From: Acidobacteriota bacterium
GTDB taxonomy: Bacteria; Acidobacteriota; UBA6911; JACQSX01
DNA: 12,952 nt
Assembly (NCBI GenBank): GCA_016199665.1
Contig: JACQGG010000047.1
Coordinates: 1 to 12,952, forward strand
Direction of reading: 5' to 3'
The stretch's first letter is position 1; each line of letters begins with the position of its first letter. Below, one piece after another: positions 1 to 6,443 of the stretch. A program made the position numbers and the translations under genes. The notes beneath the pieces were generated by a model. The model searched no databases. It saw only the letters and a program-made list of their open reading frames with translations, and was not told where the DNA came from.

Positions 1-356
1 CGCTGTTCCTCGGGGAGTTTGAGCTGGAGACGGCTCAGGCAGTGAGCCGTCAGGCCGTCTTTAGGCCTTTGAGCCGTTATCCGGGGGTGTTCCGGGATTT
101 TTCGTTTCTGGTGGATCGGCGGGTTGCATTTGACGCGCTGGCAGGCTTTGTTTCGGCGCTGGCCGCGCCTCATCTCAGCCGGATGGAACTGATCGACCTT
201 TACGACAGCCCGCAGCTCCCTCCCGGAAAGACCAGCCTGGCCGTCCGGTTTTTCTTTGAGAGCGCCGAGCGCACCCTCACCGACGAAGAGATCGAGGCGG
301 CCCGCGACCGGATCGTGCAGTCGCTGCAAAGCAAATTCGGCGTCATCCCGCGCTGA
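1..356 (+). CDS. pheT: Phenylalanine--tRNA ligase beta subunit, C-terminal end (partial)
   Basis: The 5' part lies outside the window; the reading frame is open from base 3, giving 117 residues before TGA. The visible part matches the ferredoxin-fold anticodon-binding (FDX-ACB) domain that ends bacterial PheT. It has a FRPLSRYPGVFRDFSFLVD-type start, in which the P-x-x-x-R-D-x-[SA]-x-[VL] pattern is a family hallmark, then the ELIDLYDSPQLPPGKTSLAVR strand-turn-strand, and closes with FGVIPR, close to the usual PheT C-terminus. PheT pairs with PheS as an alpha2-beta2 cytosolic enzyme that charges tRNA-Phe; this domain grips the anticodon stem. The GTG at 42 is an internal codon, not a start. 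No clear terminator follows directly. Identification is secure despite truncation. Confidence 0.95.
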   Translation, partial: LFLGEFELETAQAVSRQAVFRPLSRYPGVFRDFSFLVDRRVAFDALAGFVSALAAPHLSRMELIDLYDSPQLPPGKTSLAVRFFFESAERTLTDEEIEAARDRIVQSLQSKFGVIPR

Positions 357-359
357 CCT

Positions 360-484
360 AGGTGGGTCACCGAACCGTGAGGGCTGCGCATGTTGCCCAA
401 GCGGTAACCGCACCGGTGCATCCTTGTGTTACCGTCCGAACCGCGCGCGTCAGTCAAGCGGTAGGGAGAATGGAACGCCCACCT
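360..484. repeat. Structured, repeat-like segment in the gene-free gap after pheT
   Basis: The gap 357-662 holds no convincing gene. This part is bounded by a 7-bp inverted pair, AGGTGGG (360-366) and CCCACCT (478-484). Inside is a second pair, CGGTAAC (403-409) and GTTACCG (428-434), around a GCACCGGTGC palindrome. GTCACCGAACCG (366-377) is identical to 12538-12549 in the palindromic element after the small membrane-protein gene, and a further CCGAACCGCG follows near 435. I read it as a decayed copy of a dispersed palindromic repeat. From 485 to 662 I see only a possible -10 (TATACT, 589-594) with no good -35, and a strong AAGGAG ribosome site just before 663. Confidence 0.4.
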
Positions 485-662
485 TTAACGTTAATGATGC
501 GGTCTTGAATCTCATCGTTGCAGTTTGCCTGGAAACCAGTGGGATGATCCCGGAGAAAGAATTGTATTCGGGAATCGGCGAACCGATGTATACTCTCGGG
601 CACAGGGAAGCTAGATAAGGAAGTGTCGGCTTAACAATTATTTCACATAGAAGGAGATCACC

Positions 663-2537
663 ATGAGACGGTGTCTGTTTACATTCGTTTTGGCATCTGG
701 TTTTCTGGGGACGGCTCTACTGGGGCAATCCGATATTCCGGTTCAGGTCATGCACTACGCGGACATGATTTTGTACAACGGAAAGGTGCTGACCGCTGAT
801 GACAAATTCACCATCGGCCAGGCCGTGGCGTTGCGTGATGGAAAGATTTTAGCGGTCGGGGATACGGCATTGATCCAGAAGATGGCGGGTCCCAATACCG
901 TTCGGATCGACTTACAGAGAGGCACAGTCACGCCAGGTTTCATCGACTCTCACTCGGGAGGATCACAAGGCGGTCACGGGCCTTCCGGACCTACCTACAT
1001 GAAGAACTATACGTCCCTGCGGTGTGAAGATCTCGATGACTGTCTGCGGAAAATTAAAGCAGCGGTAGAGAAGGCCCCGGCCGGAGAGTGGGTGTTTACC
1101 AATCCTTTCCGAACGGCTGCTGCTTATCAGTTGAACATCCAGCTTTTGGATCAGCTCGCTCCCAATCAGCCCTTGCTGGTGACGCTCGACAACACTACTG
1201 GATTTGTGAACAGCAAGGCCTTTGCTTATTTCAAGGACTACATGGCCGACGAGGTGGTGCAGGCGGGAATCTTTAGAGACAAGAATGGGCAACCCACAGG
1301 ACGGATCGCCGGCGGCGCCTATGGAGTCATGACCTACGAGATTCTTCCTTATCCGGAAGGGCAGCGCCTGGAGGATATGATCCAGAAGGAAATTAAGCGC
1401 CGGAAATTTATTAACCGAATGGGGGTGACTTCGTTGGGCGCGCGCCATAGCGGACTGTCCATATCCATCGTGAGAGAGATTCAAAGGCGAGGCCAGATGC
1501 CGATGCGGGCTCGGGTCAGCACCGAGTTCATGCGCTTGAACCCTCGTACCGAAGGCTACATGAGGCGATTGGGTAATTTCATGGATGTGGGGGATGAATG
1601 GTTCAAGATCGGCGGCGGCACGGTCAGCTCGATTGACAGCACCCCGGGCAATGCGGGTCTGCTGACGCGCAACCCGATGCGGCAAACGGAGTCTTGGTAC
1701 GCTTTCGGGGCCGATGGGCAGAACAAGTGGAAGGAGATGGTCCCGGAAGGAAAAGACTGGAAGAAGTACAGCGACTACGAGAACGCTTTGCTGGCAGGAA
1801 AGTACGGCTGGAATGTGAGCGATTTTCACATTCAAGGAGACGGGGGAGTGGAACTGGCTCTGGAGGTCTTTGACAAGATCAACGAAACCACGCCTGTGAA
1901 GGGGAGAAATTACGGCATGGTGCATGGGCTCATGAGGCCTCCGGACCTTGCCAGGAGGCTGGCCCAGTATGACGCCGTGCTCTCCATGTCTGCGCAATAC
2001 CTCTTTCGGGGCAAGGGAACCGTGGGATATCTGGAAAAGCAGTACGGACCGGATGCGGTGGCCGGTATGTCGGCGATTCGCGATTTGATCGATGTCGGCT
2101 TGAAGCCGGTGATGGAGGTCACAAACGGGGCGGATTGGCGCGATCCGTCAAGAGGCGCTGCCGGTGAGTATTTGGATGATCAGAACCTCTTCCTCGAAGA
2201 TATGGAGCTGTTTGTCACCCGAAAGAACAACGAAACCGGAAAGGTGTGGGGGCCTCATGAGAGGGCTACCCGAGAAGAGGTCCTGAAAATGGCCACGGCG
2301 TGGGCAGCTCGCTTTTACGGCGACGAAAAAATCTTGGGAACGCTCGAGCCGGGCAAACTGGCTGACCTGGTGGTCTTGGGCGGCGACTATATGACGGTTC
2401 CAGAGGAGCAAATCTCCGATCTCCCGATCCTGAAGGTGATTGTGGGAGGCAAAGTCACCTACGACCGGGATCGAGATGAATCCTGGTTCCAGGAAGCACT
2501 GAAAAAGGGCGCAGGTTCATCGGATTCCATGGATTAA
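663..2537 (+). CDS. Exported amidohydrolase-family protein (YtcJ / amidohydrolase 3 type)
   Basis: A 624-residue protein with an excellent AAGGAG site 6-7 bases before the ATG. Residues 1-22 look like a signal peptide (MRRC, then a hydrophobic stretch ending ALLGQS); the twin Arg followed by C-L-F partly resembles a Tat signal, but Sec export is as likely. Residues 34-95 form the first half of the split beta-sandwich of composite-domain amidohydrolases, ending TPGFIDSH (90-97). The TIM barrel follows, with FVNSKAF (181-187), FKIGGGT (314-320), FHIQGDGG (388-395), MVHGL (419-423) and NGADW (488-492). The sandwich closes with GTLEPGKLADLVVL (559-572). The family hydrolyses C-N bonds of amides, ureas or cyclic imides; the substrate cannot be told. 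The usual H-x-H metal pair reads H97-S-G99, so activity is uncertain. It stands alone between pheT and the zap genes, flanked by repeats. Confidence 0.85.
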   Translation: MRRCLFTFVLASGFLGTALLGQSDIPVQVMHYADMILYNGKVLTADDKFTIGQAVALRDGKILAVGDTALIQKMAGPNTVRIDLQRGTVTPGFIDSHSGGSQGGHGPSGPTYMKNYTSLRCEDLDDCLRKIKAAVEKAPAGEWVFTNPFRTAAAYQLNIQLLDQLAPNQPLLVTLDNTTGFVNSKAFAYFKDYMADEVVQAGIFRDKNGQPTGRIAGGAYGVMTYEILPYPEGQRLEDMIQKEIKRRKFINRMGVTSLGARHSGLSISIVREIQRRGQMPMRARVSTEFMRLNPRTEGYMRRLGNFMDVGDEWFKIGGGTVSSIDSTPGNAGLLTRNPMRQTESWYAFGADGQNKWKEMVPEGKDWKKYSDYENALLAGKYGWNVSDFHIQGDGGVELALEVFDKINETTPVKGRNYGMVHGLMRPPDLARRLAQYDAVLSMSAQYLFRGKGTVGYLEKQYGPDAVAGMSAIRDLIDVGLKPVMEVTNGADWRDPSRGAAGEYLDDQNLFLEDMELFVTRKNNETGKVWGPHERATREEVLKMATAWAARFYGDEKILGTLEPGKLADLVVLGGDYMTVPEEQISDLPILKVIVGGKVTYDRDRDESWFQEALKKGAGSSDSMD

Positions 2538-2565
2538 GTCATTCGGGTTTGCTTCGGCATGACTC

Positions 2566-2636
2566 AGGGACGGCAAGGCGCGTCCCCAAACCCTTCTTTG
2601 AACCTGGGGGTGCGCTGAGAATTTTGCGCCGTCCCT
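2566..2636. repeat. Palindromic intergenic element (REP-like)
   Basis: AGGGACGGC (2566-2574) and GCCGTCCCT (2628-2636) are perfect 9-bp inverted copies. Inside them GGCGCGTCCCC and GGGGGTGCGC give a second imperfect pair, so the whole 71 bases can fold as one long interrupted hairpin. It sits 28 bases after the amidohydrolase stop and encodes nothing convincing. A T-run is lacking, so termination is not obvious. I recall similar GGGACGGC/GCGTCCC palindromes between genes of environmental bacteria, but I cannot count copies here. Confidence 0.45.
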
Positions 2637-2707
2637 CGCGAAGCGAATAGAAAGCGGGCTAACCTGCGGGATCCGCTCCGCGACACGGCTATCACCATTA
2701 GTGAGAG

Positions 2708-2736
2708 AACCCACGGGTAATTGACACCCGGGTTTT
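2708..2736 (+). terminator. Weak terminator-like hairpin
   Basis: AACCC...GGGT (2708-2718, two bases bulged) can pair with ACCCGGGTT (2726-2734) around a 7-base loop, followed by TT-G-TT. It could end the amidohydrolase transcript, or shield the promoter that begins two bases later. The stem is short and the T-run is interrupted, so this is only a candidate. Confidence 0.3.
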
Positions 2737-2737
2737 G

Positions 2738-2766
2738 TTCACAATTCGCCCGGAATCCTATATAAT
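2738..2766 (+). promoter_or_regulatory. Sigma-70-type promoter of the zapB-like/zapA pair
   Basis: TTCACA (2738-2743; five of six consensus bases) and a perfect TATAAT (2761-2766) are separated by 17 bases. Transcription should begin near 2773, only about 10 bases before the GTG of the next gene. Confidence 0.7.
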
Positions 2767-2783
2767 GCAATCCGATAGATGAC

Positions 2784-3056
2784 GTGTCGGAAAAAGACTC
2801 GATCCGAGAATCCTTCATAGCTTTTCACAAACGGCTGGAAGAGTCGGTCGAGCTTTTCCACTCTTTACGACAGGAAAACTCGCAGCTTCGCACTCAGGTG
2901 GACGCGTTGGAAGCGCAGATGAAATCGTTGGCTGTAGCCCATTCGCGATCGGAAGGCGAGGTTGCCAAACTTTTAGACGAAAGGAAGCTGGTTCGGGACA
3001 GGGTGGAGAAGATTCTGCAGGTGCTCTCTCTTCTCCAGTCCAAGACCTTGGGATGA
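2784..3056 (+). CDS. Small coiled-coil protein, ZapB-like (putative cell-division factor)
   Basis: A 90-residue protein that is almost entirely predicted coiled coil, rich in Glu, Lys, Arg, Gln and Leu in heptad spacing (about residues 8-85). There is no membrane segment or catalytic motif. It is followed after one base by zapA, and a ZapB-like coil next to ZapA suggests a divisome role: in Escherichia coli ZapB binds ZapA to link the Z-ring to the chromosome terminus. That role is inferred from context and shape, not from sequence identity. The start is GTG; no in-frame start exists upstream and the next in-frame Met is at residue 46. There is no Shine-Dalgarno sequence, which fits the very short leader predicted from the promoter. 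It could instead be a general lineage-specific coiled-coil protein. Confidence 0.7.
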   Translation: MSEKDSIRESFIAFHKRLEESVELFHSLRQENSQLRTQVDALEAQMKSLAVAHSRSEGEVAKLLDERKLVRDRVEKILQVLSLLQSKTLG

Positions 3057-3057
3057 C

Positions 3058-3351
3058 ATGGGAACCTCTGACGGGGTCATTACCAGAGTAACGATTTTGA
3101 ATCAGGCTTACAGCATCAGGAGCGATGACGATCCTGAGTACGTGCGGCGTCTTGCCGGATATGTGGATCAGAAGTTGAACCAGATCTCTCAGGCGACGCC
3201 CACGGTCGACTCTCTCAAAGTTGCGATCCTGACGGCTCTCAACATTGCCGACGAACTGTTCAGGGCAAGGCAAACGGATGACTCTGATGAAGCTTGGCTC
3301 TTCAAAAAGCTCCAGGAGTGCAATCTGCTGCTGGATGACCTGGCCCGGTGA
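3058..3351 (+). CDS. zapA: Cell division protein ZapA
   Basis: A 97-residue protein with the ZapA pattern throughout: an N-terminal beta segment VTILNQAYSIRS (about 11-22), then DDPEYVRRLAGYVDQKLNQI (24-43), then a C-terminal helix with VDSLKVAILTALNIADELF (50-68) continuing into a coil. The length is normal for the family. ZapA is a cytosolic tetramer that bundles FtsZ filaments and stabilises the Z-ring. ATG follows the coiled-coil gene's stop after one base, so the two genes are almost certainly co-transcribed and translationally coupled; only a weak GGGA lies upstream. A zapA gene directly before the 6S RNA gene is also the classic proteobacterial arrangement, which supports both calls. 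Confidence 0.92.
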   Translation: MGTSDGVITRVTILNQAYSIRSDDDPEYVRRLAGYVDQKLNQISQATPTVDSLKVAILTALNIADELFRARQTDDSDEAWLFKKLQECNLLLDDLAR

Positions 3352-3359
3352 ACGCTCTG

Positions 3360-3387
3360 TTGACCTCGTTGGAAAAACGATTATAAT
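3360..3387 (+). promoter_or_regulatory. Sigma-70-type promoter of 6S RNA
   Basis: TTGACC (3360-3365; five of six) and a perfect TATAAT (3382-3387) are 16 bases apart. It begins nine bases after the zapA stop and predicts a start at about 3394-3395, exactly where the 6S closing stem begins. Confidence 0.75.
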
Positions 3388-3394
3388 GAAATTT

Positions 3395-3580
3395 GGGACC
3401 CCTGCGACGTTGGTGATGACATATTTTATTTGAGTCTTTCCTTATTTGAAGGGGCGTTCGGGTCTGCGGGTGGTGTGCGAATCTCCAGGTGAGATTCCCT
3501 AAAGCCCGCAGCAGAACACCCACCTGTTAACCAGGATTCAAATAAAGGCAGTCACACGGCGAAGCGGGGCGTTCCGTCCC
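3395..3580 (+). ncRNA. ssrS: 6S RNA
   Basis: About 186 bases, the usual length, folding as a 6S RNA. The closing end pairs GGGAC (3395-3399) with GTCCC (3576-3580), with CCCC/GGGG pairing inside it. A long arm pairs TTTATTTGAGTC (3425-3436) with GATTCAAATAAA (3535-3546), 12 bp with one G-U. A large central bubble follows (about 3437-3463 against 3512-3534), its 3' side carrying a small CCTG-loop-CAGG hairpin (3523-3535, competing with the last arm pair). The terminal arm pairs CTGCGGG (3464-3470) with CCCGCAG (3505-3511) and ends in GAATCTC/GAGATTC (3479-3485, 3491-3497). 6S RNA mimics an open promoter and binds the housekeeping RNA polymerase holoenzyme in stationary phase. The strong promoter, position after zapA and architecture agree. 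The 3' end is inferred from pairing. Confidence 0.85.
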
Positions 3581-3619
3581 GCGCTCCCCATCCCGAATCC
3601 TTCCTGTTTGGAGTCCATC

Positions 3620-5176
3620 ATGATCATCATGGTTGTGTTGACCGCGGCACTGATCGTCGCTGGGATCGTGGCCTTCTACCTTACTAAAGCGACCCTCATC
3701 GACCGGAAGCGGGCCCAGGCTGAAGCGGATGCCCGGAAACTGCTGGGCGACGCCCAGGAAGAAGCGGAAAAACGGAAGAAAGAAAGCTTGCTGGAGGCAA
3801 AAGAGGAGATTTACAAGCTGAAGGCTGAACTCGACCAGCAGGTACGCGAGGGCAAGAAGGACCTGGGCACGACCGAGCGGCGGCTGGCACAGAAGGAGGA
3901 CAGCCTGGACAGGCGCGAGAGCGCGGTCCTGTCCAGGGAAAAGGAATCGGAACGAAGGGCCCAGGCGATTGCCGGCCGCGAAGGTATGGTGAGGGCCTTG
4001 GAGGAGAAATACGATGCCCTGGTCACCAGCGAGCTGCACAACCTGGAGCGAGTCGCCGGGATGACCTCAGAGGAGGCTAAGAAGCAGTTGCTGAAGAATC
4101 TCGAAGTGGAAGCGATGCACGAAGGGACCATGGCCATCAAGAGGATCGAGGACGAAGCCCATGCGGTGGCGCAGCGGGAGGCGCGAAAAATCATTGCCCA
4201 GGCGATTCAGCGTTGCGCCGCCGAGCACGTGGTGGAATCCAGCGTCTCGGTCGTGGACCTTCCCAACGAGGAAATGAAGGGCCGGATCATTGGCCGCGAG
4301 GGAAGGAATATCCGGGCGCTGGAGCAGGCAACCGGCGTGGATCTGATTGTGGATGACACGCCGGGGGCGATCATCCTGTCGGGATTTGATCCGCTGCGGA
4401 GAGAGGTGGCCCGGATGGCCCTCCAGCAGCTCCTGGATGACGGGCGTATTCATCCGGCGCGCATTGAAGAGGTGGTCGACAAGGCCCGCGCCGACTTGCA
4501 AGGCCGCATTTTTCAGGAAGGGGAAGCGGCGGCTTTTGAAATCGGAGTGCATGACTTTCATCCGGAAATCCTCAAGATGCTGGGGCGTTTGAAGTACCGC
4601 ACCAGCTATGGGCAGAATGTGCTGCATCACTCCACCGAGGTGGCTTATCTGGCCGGAATCATGGCCGCCGAATGCAGGGCAGACAGCCGGGTTGCCACGC
4701 GGGCCGGACTGGTGCATGACATCGGCAAGGCGATTGACCGGGAGATTGAAGGAACGCATATCCAGCTCGGCGTCGAACTGCTGCGCAGGTTTGGCGAATC
4801 CCCGGAAGTGATTCATGCCATGGAGTGCCATCACTTCGATGTGGAATTTCGCACCCTGGAAGCCGTTCTGGTTCAGGCGGCTGACGCCGTATCCGCGGCA
4901 CGGCCGGGCGCGCGCCGCGAGAGCCTGGAAAGCTACGTGAAGCGGTTGGAAAAACTGGAAGCGCTGGCCGAGTCGTTCAGCGGCGTGGCCAAGGCATTCG
5001 CCCTGCAGGCGGGGCGCGAGATTCGCGTCATCGTAGAAAGCAGCAAGGTCTCCGATGAAGAGACCCTCTGGCTGACCAAAGACATCACTAAAAAGATTGA
5101 GAACGAACTCAAATATCCCGGACAGGTCAAGATAACCGTCATCCGAGAAGTGCGGGTGGTGGATTACGCCAAGTGA
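3620..5176 (+). CDS. rny: Ribonuclease Y
   Basis: A 518-residue membrane-anchored endoribonuclease that starts decay of many mRNAs. Residues 2-22 are a transmembrane helix, followed by a long charged coiled coil (about 27-190). A KH RNA-binding domain carries GRIIGREGRN (221-230), and an HD phosphohydrolase domain carries LHHS (335-338) and VHDIGKA (365-371), whose H366-D367 pair binds the catalytic metal. Length and domain order are typical. I chose the ATG at 3620 because GGAG (3610-3613) lies six bases upstream; a TTG at 3608 would add four residues but has no ribosome site. The gene starts 40 bases after the 6S RNA and may be read through from its promoter. ymdB follows, as in many bacteria. 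Confidence 0.96.
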   Translation: MIIMVVLTAALIVAGIVAFYLTKATLIDRKRAQAEADARKLLGDAQEEAEKRKKESLLEAKEEIYKLKAELDQQVREGKKDLGTTERRLAQKEDSLDRRESAVLSREKESERRAQAIAGREGMVRALEEKYDALVTSELHNLERVAGMTSEEAKKQLLKNLEVEAMHEGTMAIKRIEDEAHAVAQREARKIIAQAIQRCAAEHVVESSVSVVDLPNEEMKGRIIGREGRNIRALEQATGVDLIVDDTPGAIILSGFDPLRREVARMALQQLLDDGRIHPARIEEVVDKARADLQGRIFQEGEAAAFEIGVHDFHPEILKMLGRLKYRTSYGQNVLHHSTEVAYLAGIMAAECRADSRVATRAGLVHDIGKAIDREIEGTHIQLGVELLRRFGESPEVIHAMECHHFDVEFRTLEAVLVQAADAVSAARPGARRESLESYVKRLEKLEALAESFSGVAKAFALQAGREIRVIVESSKVSDEETLWLTKDITKKIENELKYPGQVKITVIREVRVVDYAK

Positions 5177-5221
5177 GGATCGGCAGTCATTCGGTGGATT
5201 GCCAATATCCTTTTTGACAAG

Positions 5222-5998
5222 ATGAAGATCCTTTTTGTAGGGGACGTGGTCGGCAAAGCAGGTCGTAAAATAACCGGCACGCACTTGCCTTTGATGCGCC
5301 AAGACCTTGGCATCGATTTTGCAGTGGTAAACTGCGAAAACGCCGCCGGGGGATTCGGGGTGACTGCAGAAATCGGGGAGGAGCTGTTTCGTGCCGGCGC
5401 CGATGTTCTGACATCCGGCAATCACATCTGGGATCGCAAGGATTCCTACGATTTTCTCTCCCGGGAGGCGCGTGTTCTGCGCCCCGCGAATTATCCCCCC
5501 GGAGTTCCCGGTTACGGTTATTGGTGCGGCATGGTAAAGGAAGCGCCGACTGCAGTGCTCAACCTGCAGGGGCGGGTGTTCCTGCCTCCCATTGACTGTC
5601 CGTTTCGGGCTTTTGACGATCTGAAAAAGAAAGAGCTGGCCGCGGCCCGGGTTCTGTTTGTGGATTTTCACGCGGAGGCGACGTCAGAGAAGCTTGCCTT
5701 TGCAAGTTATGTGGACGGCCGCGCCAGCGCGGTCGTGGGAACTCATACCCATGTCACGACTGCCGACGAAAGAGTCCAGGATGGCGGGACTGCTTATATC
5801 ACGGATTCGGGCATGACCGGATCATCTGACTCGGTCATCGGCATGGACAAGGAAGCTTCCATCCAGCGTTTCTTGCTCCAGATACCCCGAAAATTCTTGC
5901 CTGCGGAGGCCCGGCCGCGCCTGAGTGCGGTGGTCATCGACGTGGATGAGAGAACCGGTCATGCTCGCAGCATCCAGCGGATCAGCCGCACCGAGTGA
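5222..5998 (+). CDS. ymdB: YmdB-family metallophosphoesterase (2',3'-cyclic nucleotide phosphodiesterase type)
   Basis: A 258-residue protein of the TIGR00282/YmdB family. All expected dinuclear metal ligands are visible: D8 in FVGDVVGKAGR, E39-N40 in NCENAAGG, N67-H68 in TSGNHIWDRKD, H150 in DFHAEATSEK, and H175 and H177 in VGTHTHVTTADE. ITDSGMTG (193-200) is a further family signature. Homologues hydrolyse 2',3'-cyclic nucleotides or cAMP and, in Bacillus subtilis, affect biofilm gene expression; there, YmdB lies beside RNase Y as here, hinting at a shared RNA-metabolism role. The ATG follows rny by 45 bases with no clear Shine-Dalgarno sequence, so it probably depends on rny transcription. 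The fold is expected to be cytosolic; no signal peptide is present. Confidence 0.92.
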   Translation: MKILFVGDVVGKAGRKITGTHLPLMRQDLGIDFAVVNCENAAGGFGVTAEIGEELFRAGADVLTSGNHIWDRKDSYDFLSREARVLRPANYPPGVPGYGYWCGMVKEAPTAVLNLQGRVFLPPIDCPFRAFDDLKKKELAAARVLFVDFHAEATSEKLAFASYVDGRASAVVGTHTHVTTADERVQDGGTAYITDSGMTGSSDSVIGMDKEASIQRFLLQIPRKFLPAEARPRLSAVVIDVDERTGHARSIQRISRTE

Positions 5999-6004
5999 AA
6001 ACTA

Positions 6005-6130
6005 CAGAGGCCGGAGGTTAGAGGTCAGAGAGGTTTAACGTTAGATTAGAGGCCAGAGAGTGGCAGTCAGCGATCATCTGTCAACGGTCAATTACCTCTC
6101 TAACCCCTAGCCTCTGACCCCCAGCCTCTG
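6005..6130. repeat. Long inverted repeat between convergent genes
   Basis: The left arm (6005-6034) and the reverse complement of the right arm (6094-6130) both begin CAGAGGC and end AGAGAGGT, aligning with a 7-base gap and a few transitions. The arms are built from AGAGG/TTAGAGG/TCAGAGG units; a further TTAGAGGCCAGAGAG (6046-6060) lies in the loop. It fills the gap between ymdB (rightward) and tatA (leftward). A leftward transcript would read a hairpin followed by TAGTTTT, so it may serve as the tatA terminator; the rightward side lacks a T-run. The units look like products of simple-sequence expansion. Confidence 0.55.
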
Positions 6131-6133
6131 CGT

Positions 6134-6298
6134 CTACGTCTTGTCGATCTTCTTGTCGTCGCCCGTCTTGAGCGAATCTTTGAAGTTTCGGATTCCTTCG
6201 CCCAAACCTTTTCCCAGTTGCGGCAGCCGCGACGCGCCGAAGATGACGATCACAATCGCTAGAATGATCAGCAGTTCGGAAACCCCAAACGAACCCAT
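6134..6298 (-). CDS. tatA: Sec-independent protein translocase TatA/E
   Basis: A 54-residue protein with the TatA design: a short periplasmic N-terminus with polar E8 just before or within the membrane helix (about 7-22), an FGASRLP hinge (19-25; the F-G-x-x-[KR]-L-P motif), an amphipathic helix LGKGLGEGIRNFKDSLK, and a charged tail. TatA oligomers form the pore-like part of the twin-arginine pathway, which exports folded proteins. The start at 6298 has AAGGAG ten bases upstream; a 38-residue extension to 6412 is possible in frame but is not TatA-like. At 54 residues it is at the short end of the family. tatB and tatC are not in the window. It lies downstream of selB in the same direction, 145 bases away. 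Confidence 0.93.
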   Translation of the reverse strand: MGSFGVSELLIILAIVIVIFGASRLPQLGKGLGEGIRNFKDSLKTGDDKKIDKT

Positions 6299-6413
6299 AA
6301 GTTTGTTGCTCCTTCTGAAACGATAGTACGTGTTCCCGGGGGCGAAGTCAATCAAGGCGCTCCAAAGGGGGTGATATCCTTGCCTGCCGTTGGACGCGCC
6401 TGCTCCACGCAAA

Positions 6414-6431
6414 GCTCGGCCGGCGCCGAGC
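6414..6431 (-). terminator. GC-rich hairpin after selB
   Basis: GCTCGGC (6414-6420) pairs perfectly with GCCGAGC (6425-6431) around a 4-base loop, 12 bases past the selB stop on the minus strand. It is followed there by TTTG only, so at best it is a weak or leaky terminator between selB and tatA. Confidence 0.35.
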
Positions 6432-6443
6432 CCCGCTGTCTGT

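Noticed and set aside
256..618. 120-codon plus-strand frame running from pheT into the intergenic gap
   Set aside because: It begins inside pheT in another frame and crosses repeat-like sequence; the translation is Ser/Arg/Pro-rich with no recognisable pattern.
963..1997. 344-codon minus-strand frame
   Set aside because: Antisense to the amidohydrolase barrel, with low-complexity His/Leu/Arg-rich translation and no ribosome site or family features.
3581..3619. Intrinsic terminator after 6S RNA
   Set aside because: There is no hairpin with a T-run before rny; the 3' end is probably set by processing, or transcription continues into rny.
4067..5671. 534-codon open frame on the minus strand
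   Set aside because: It lies opposite rny and the start of ymdB, whose full domain motifs are on the plus strand; the antisense protein shows no domain pattern and results from codon bias.
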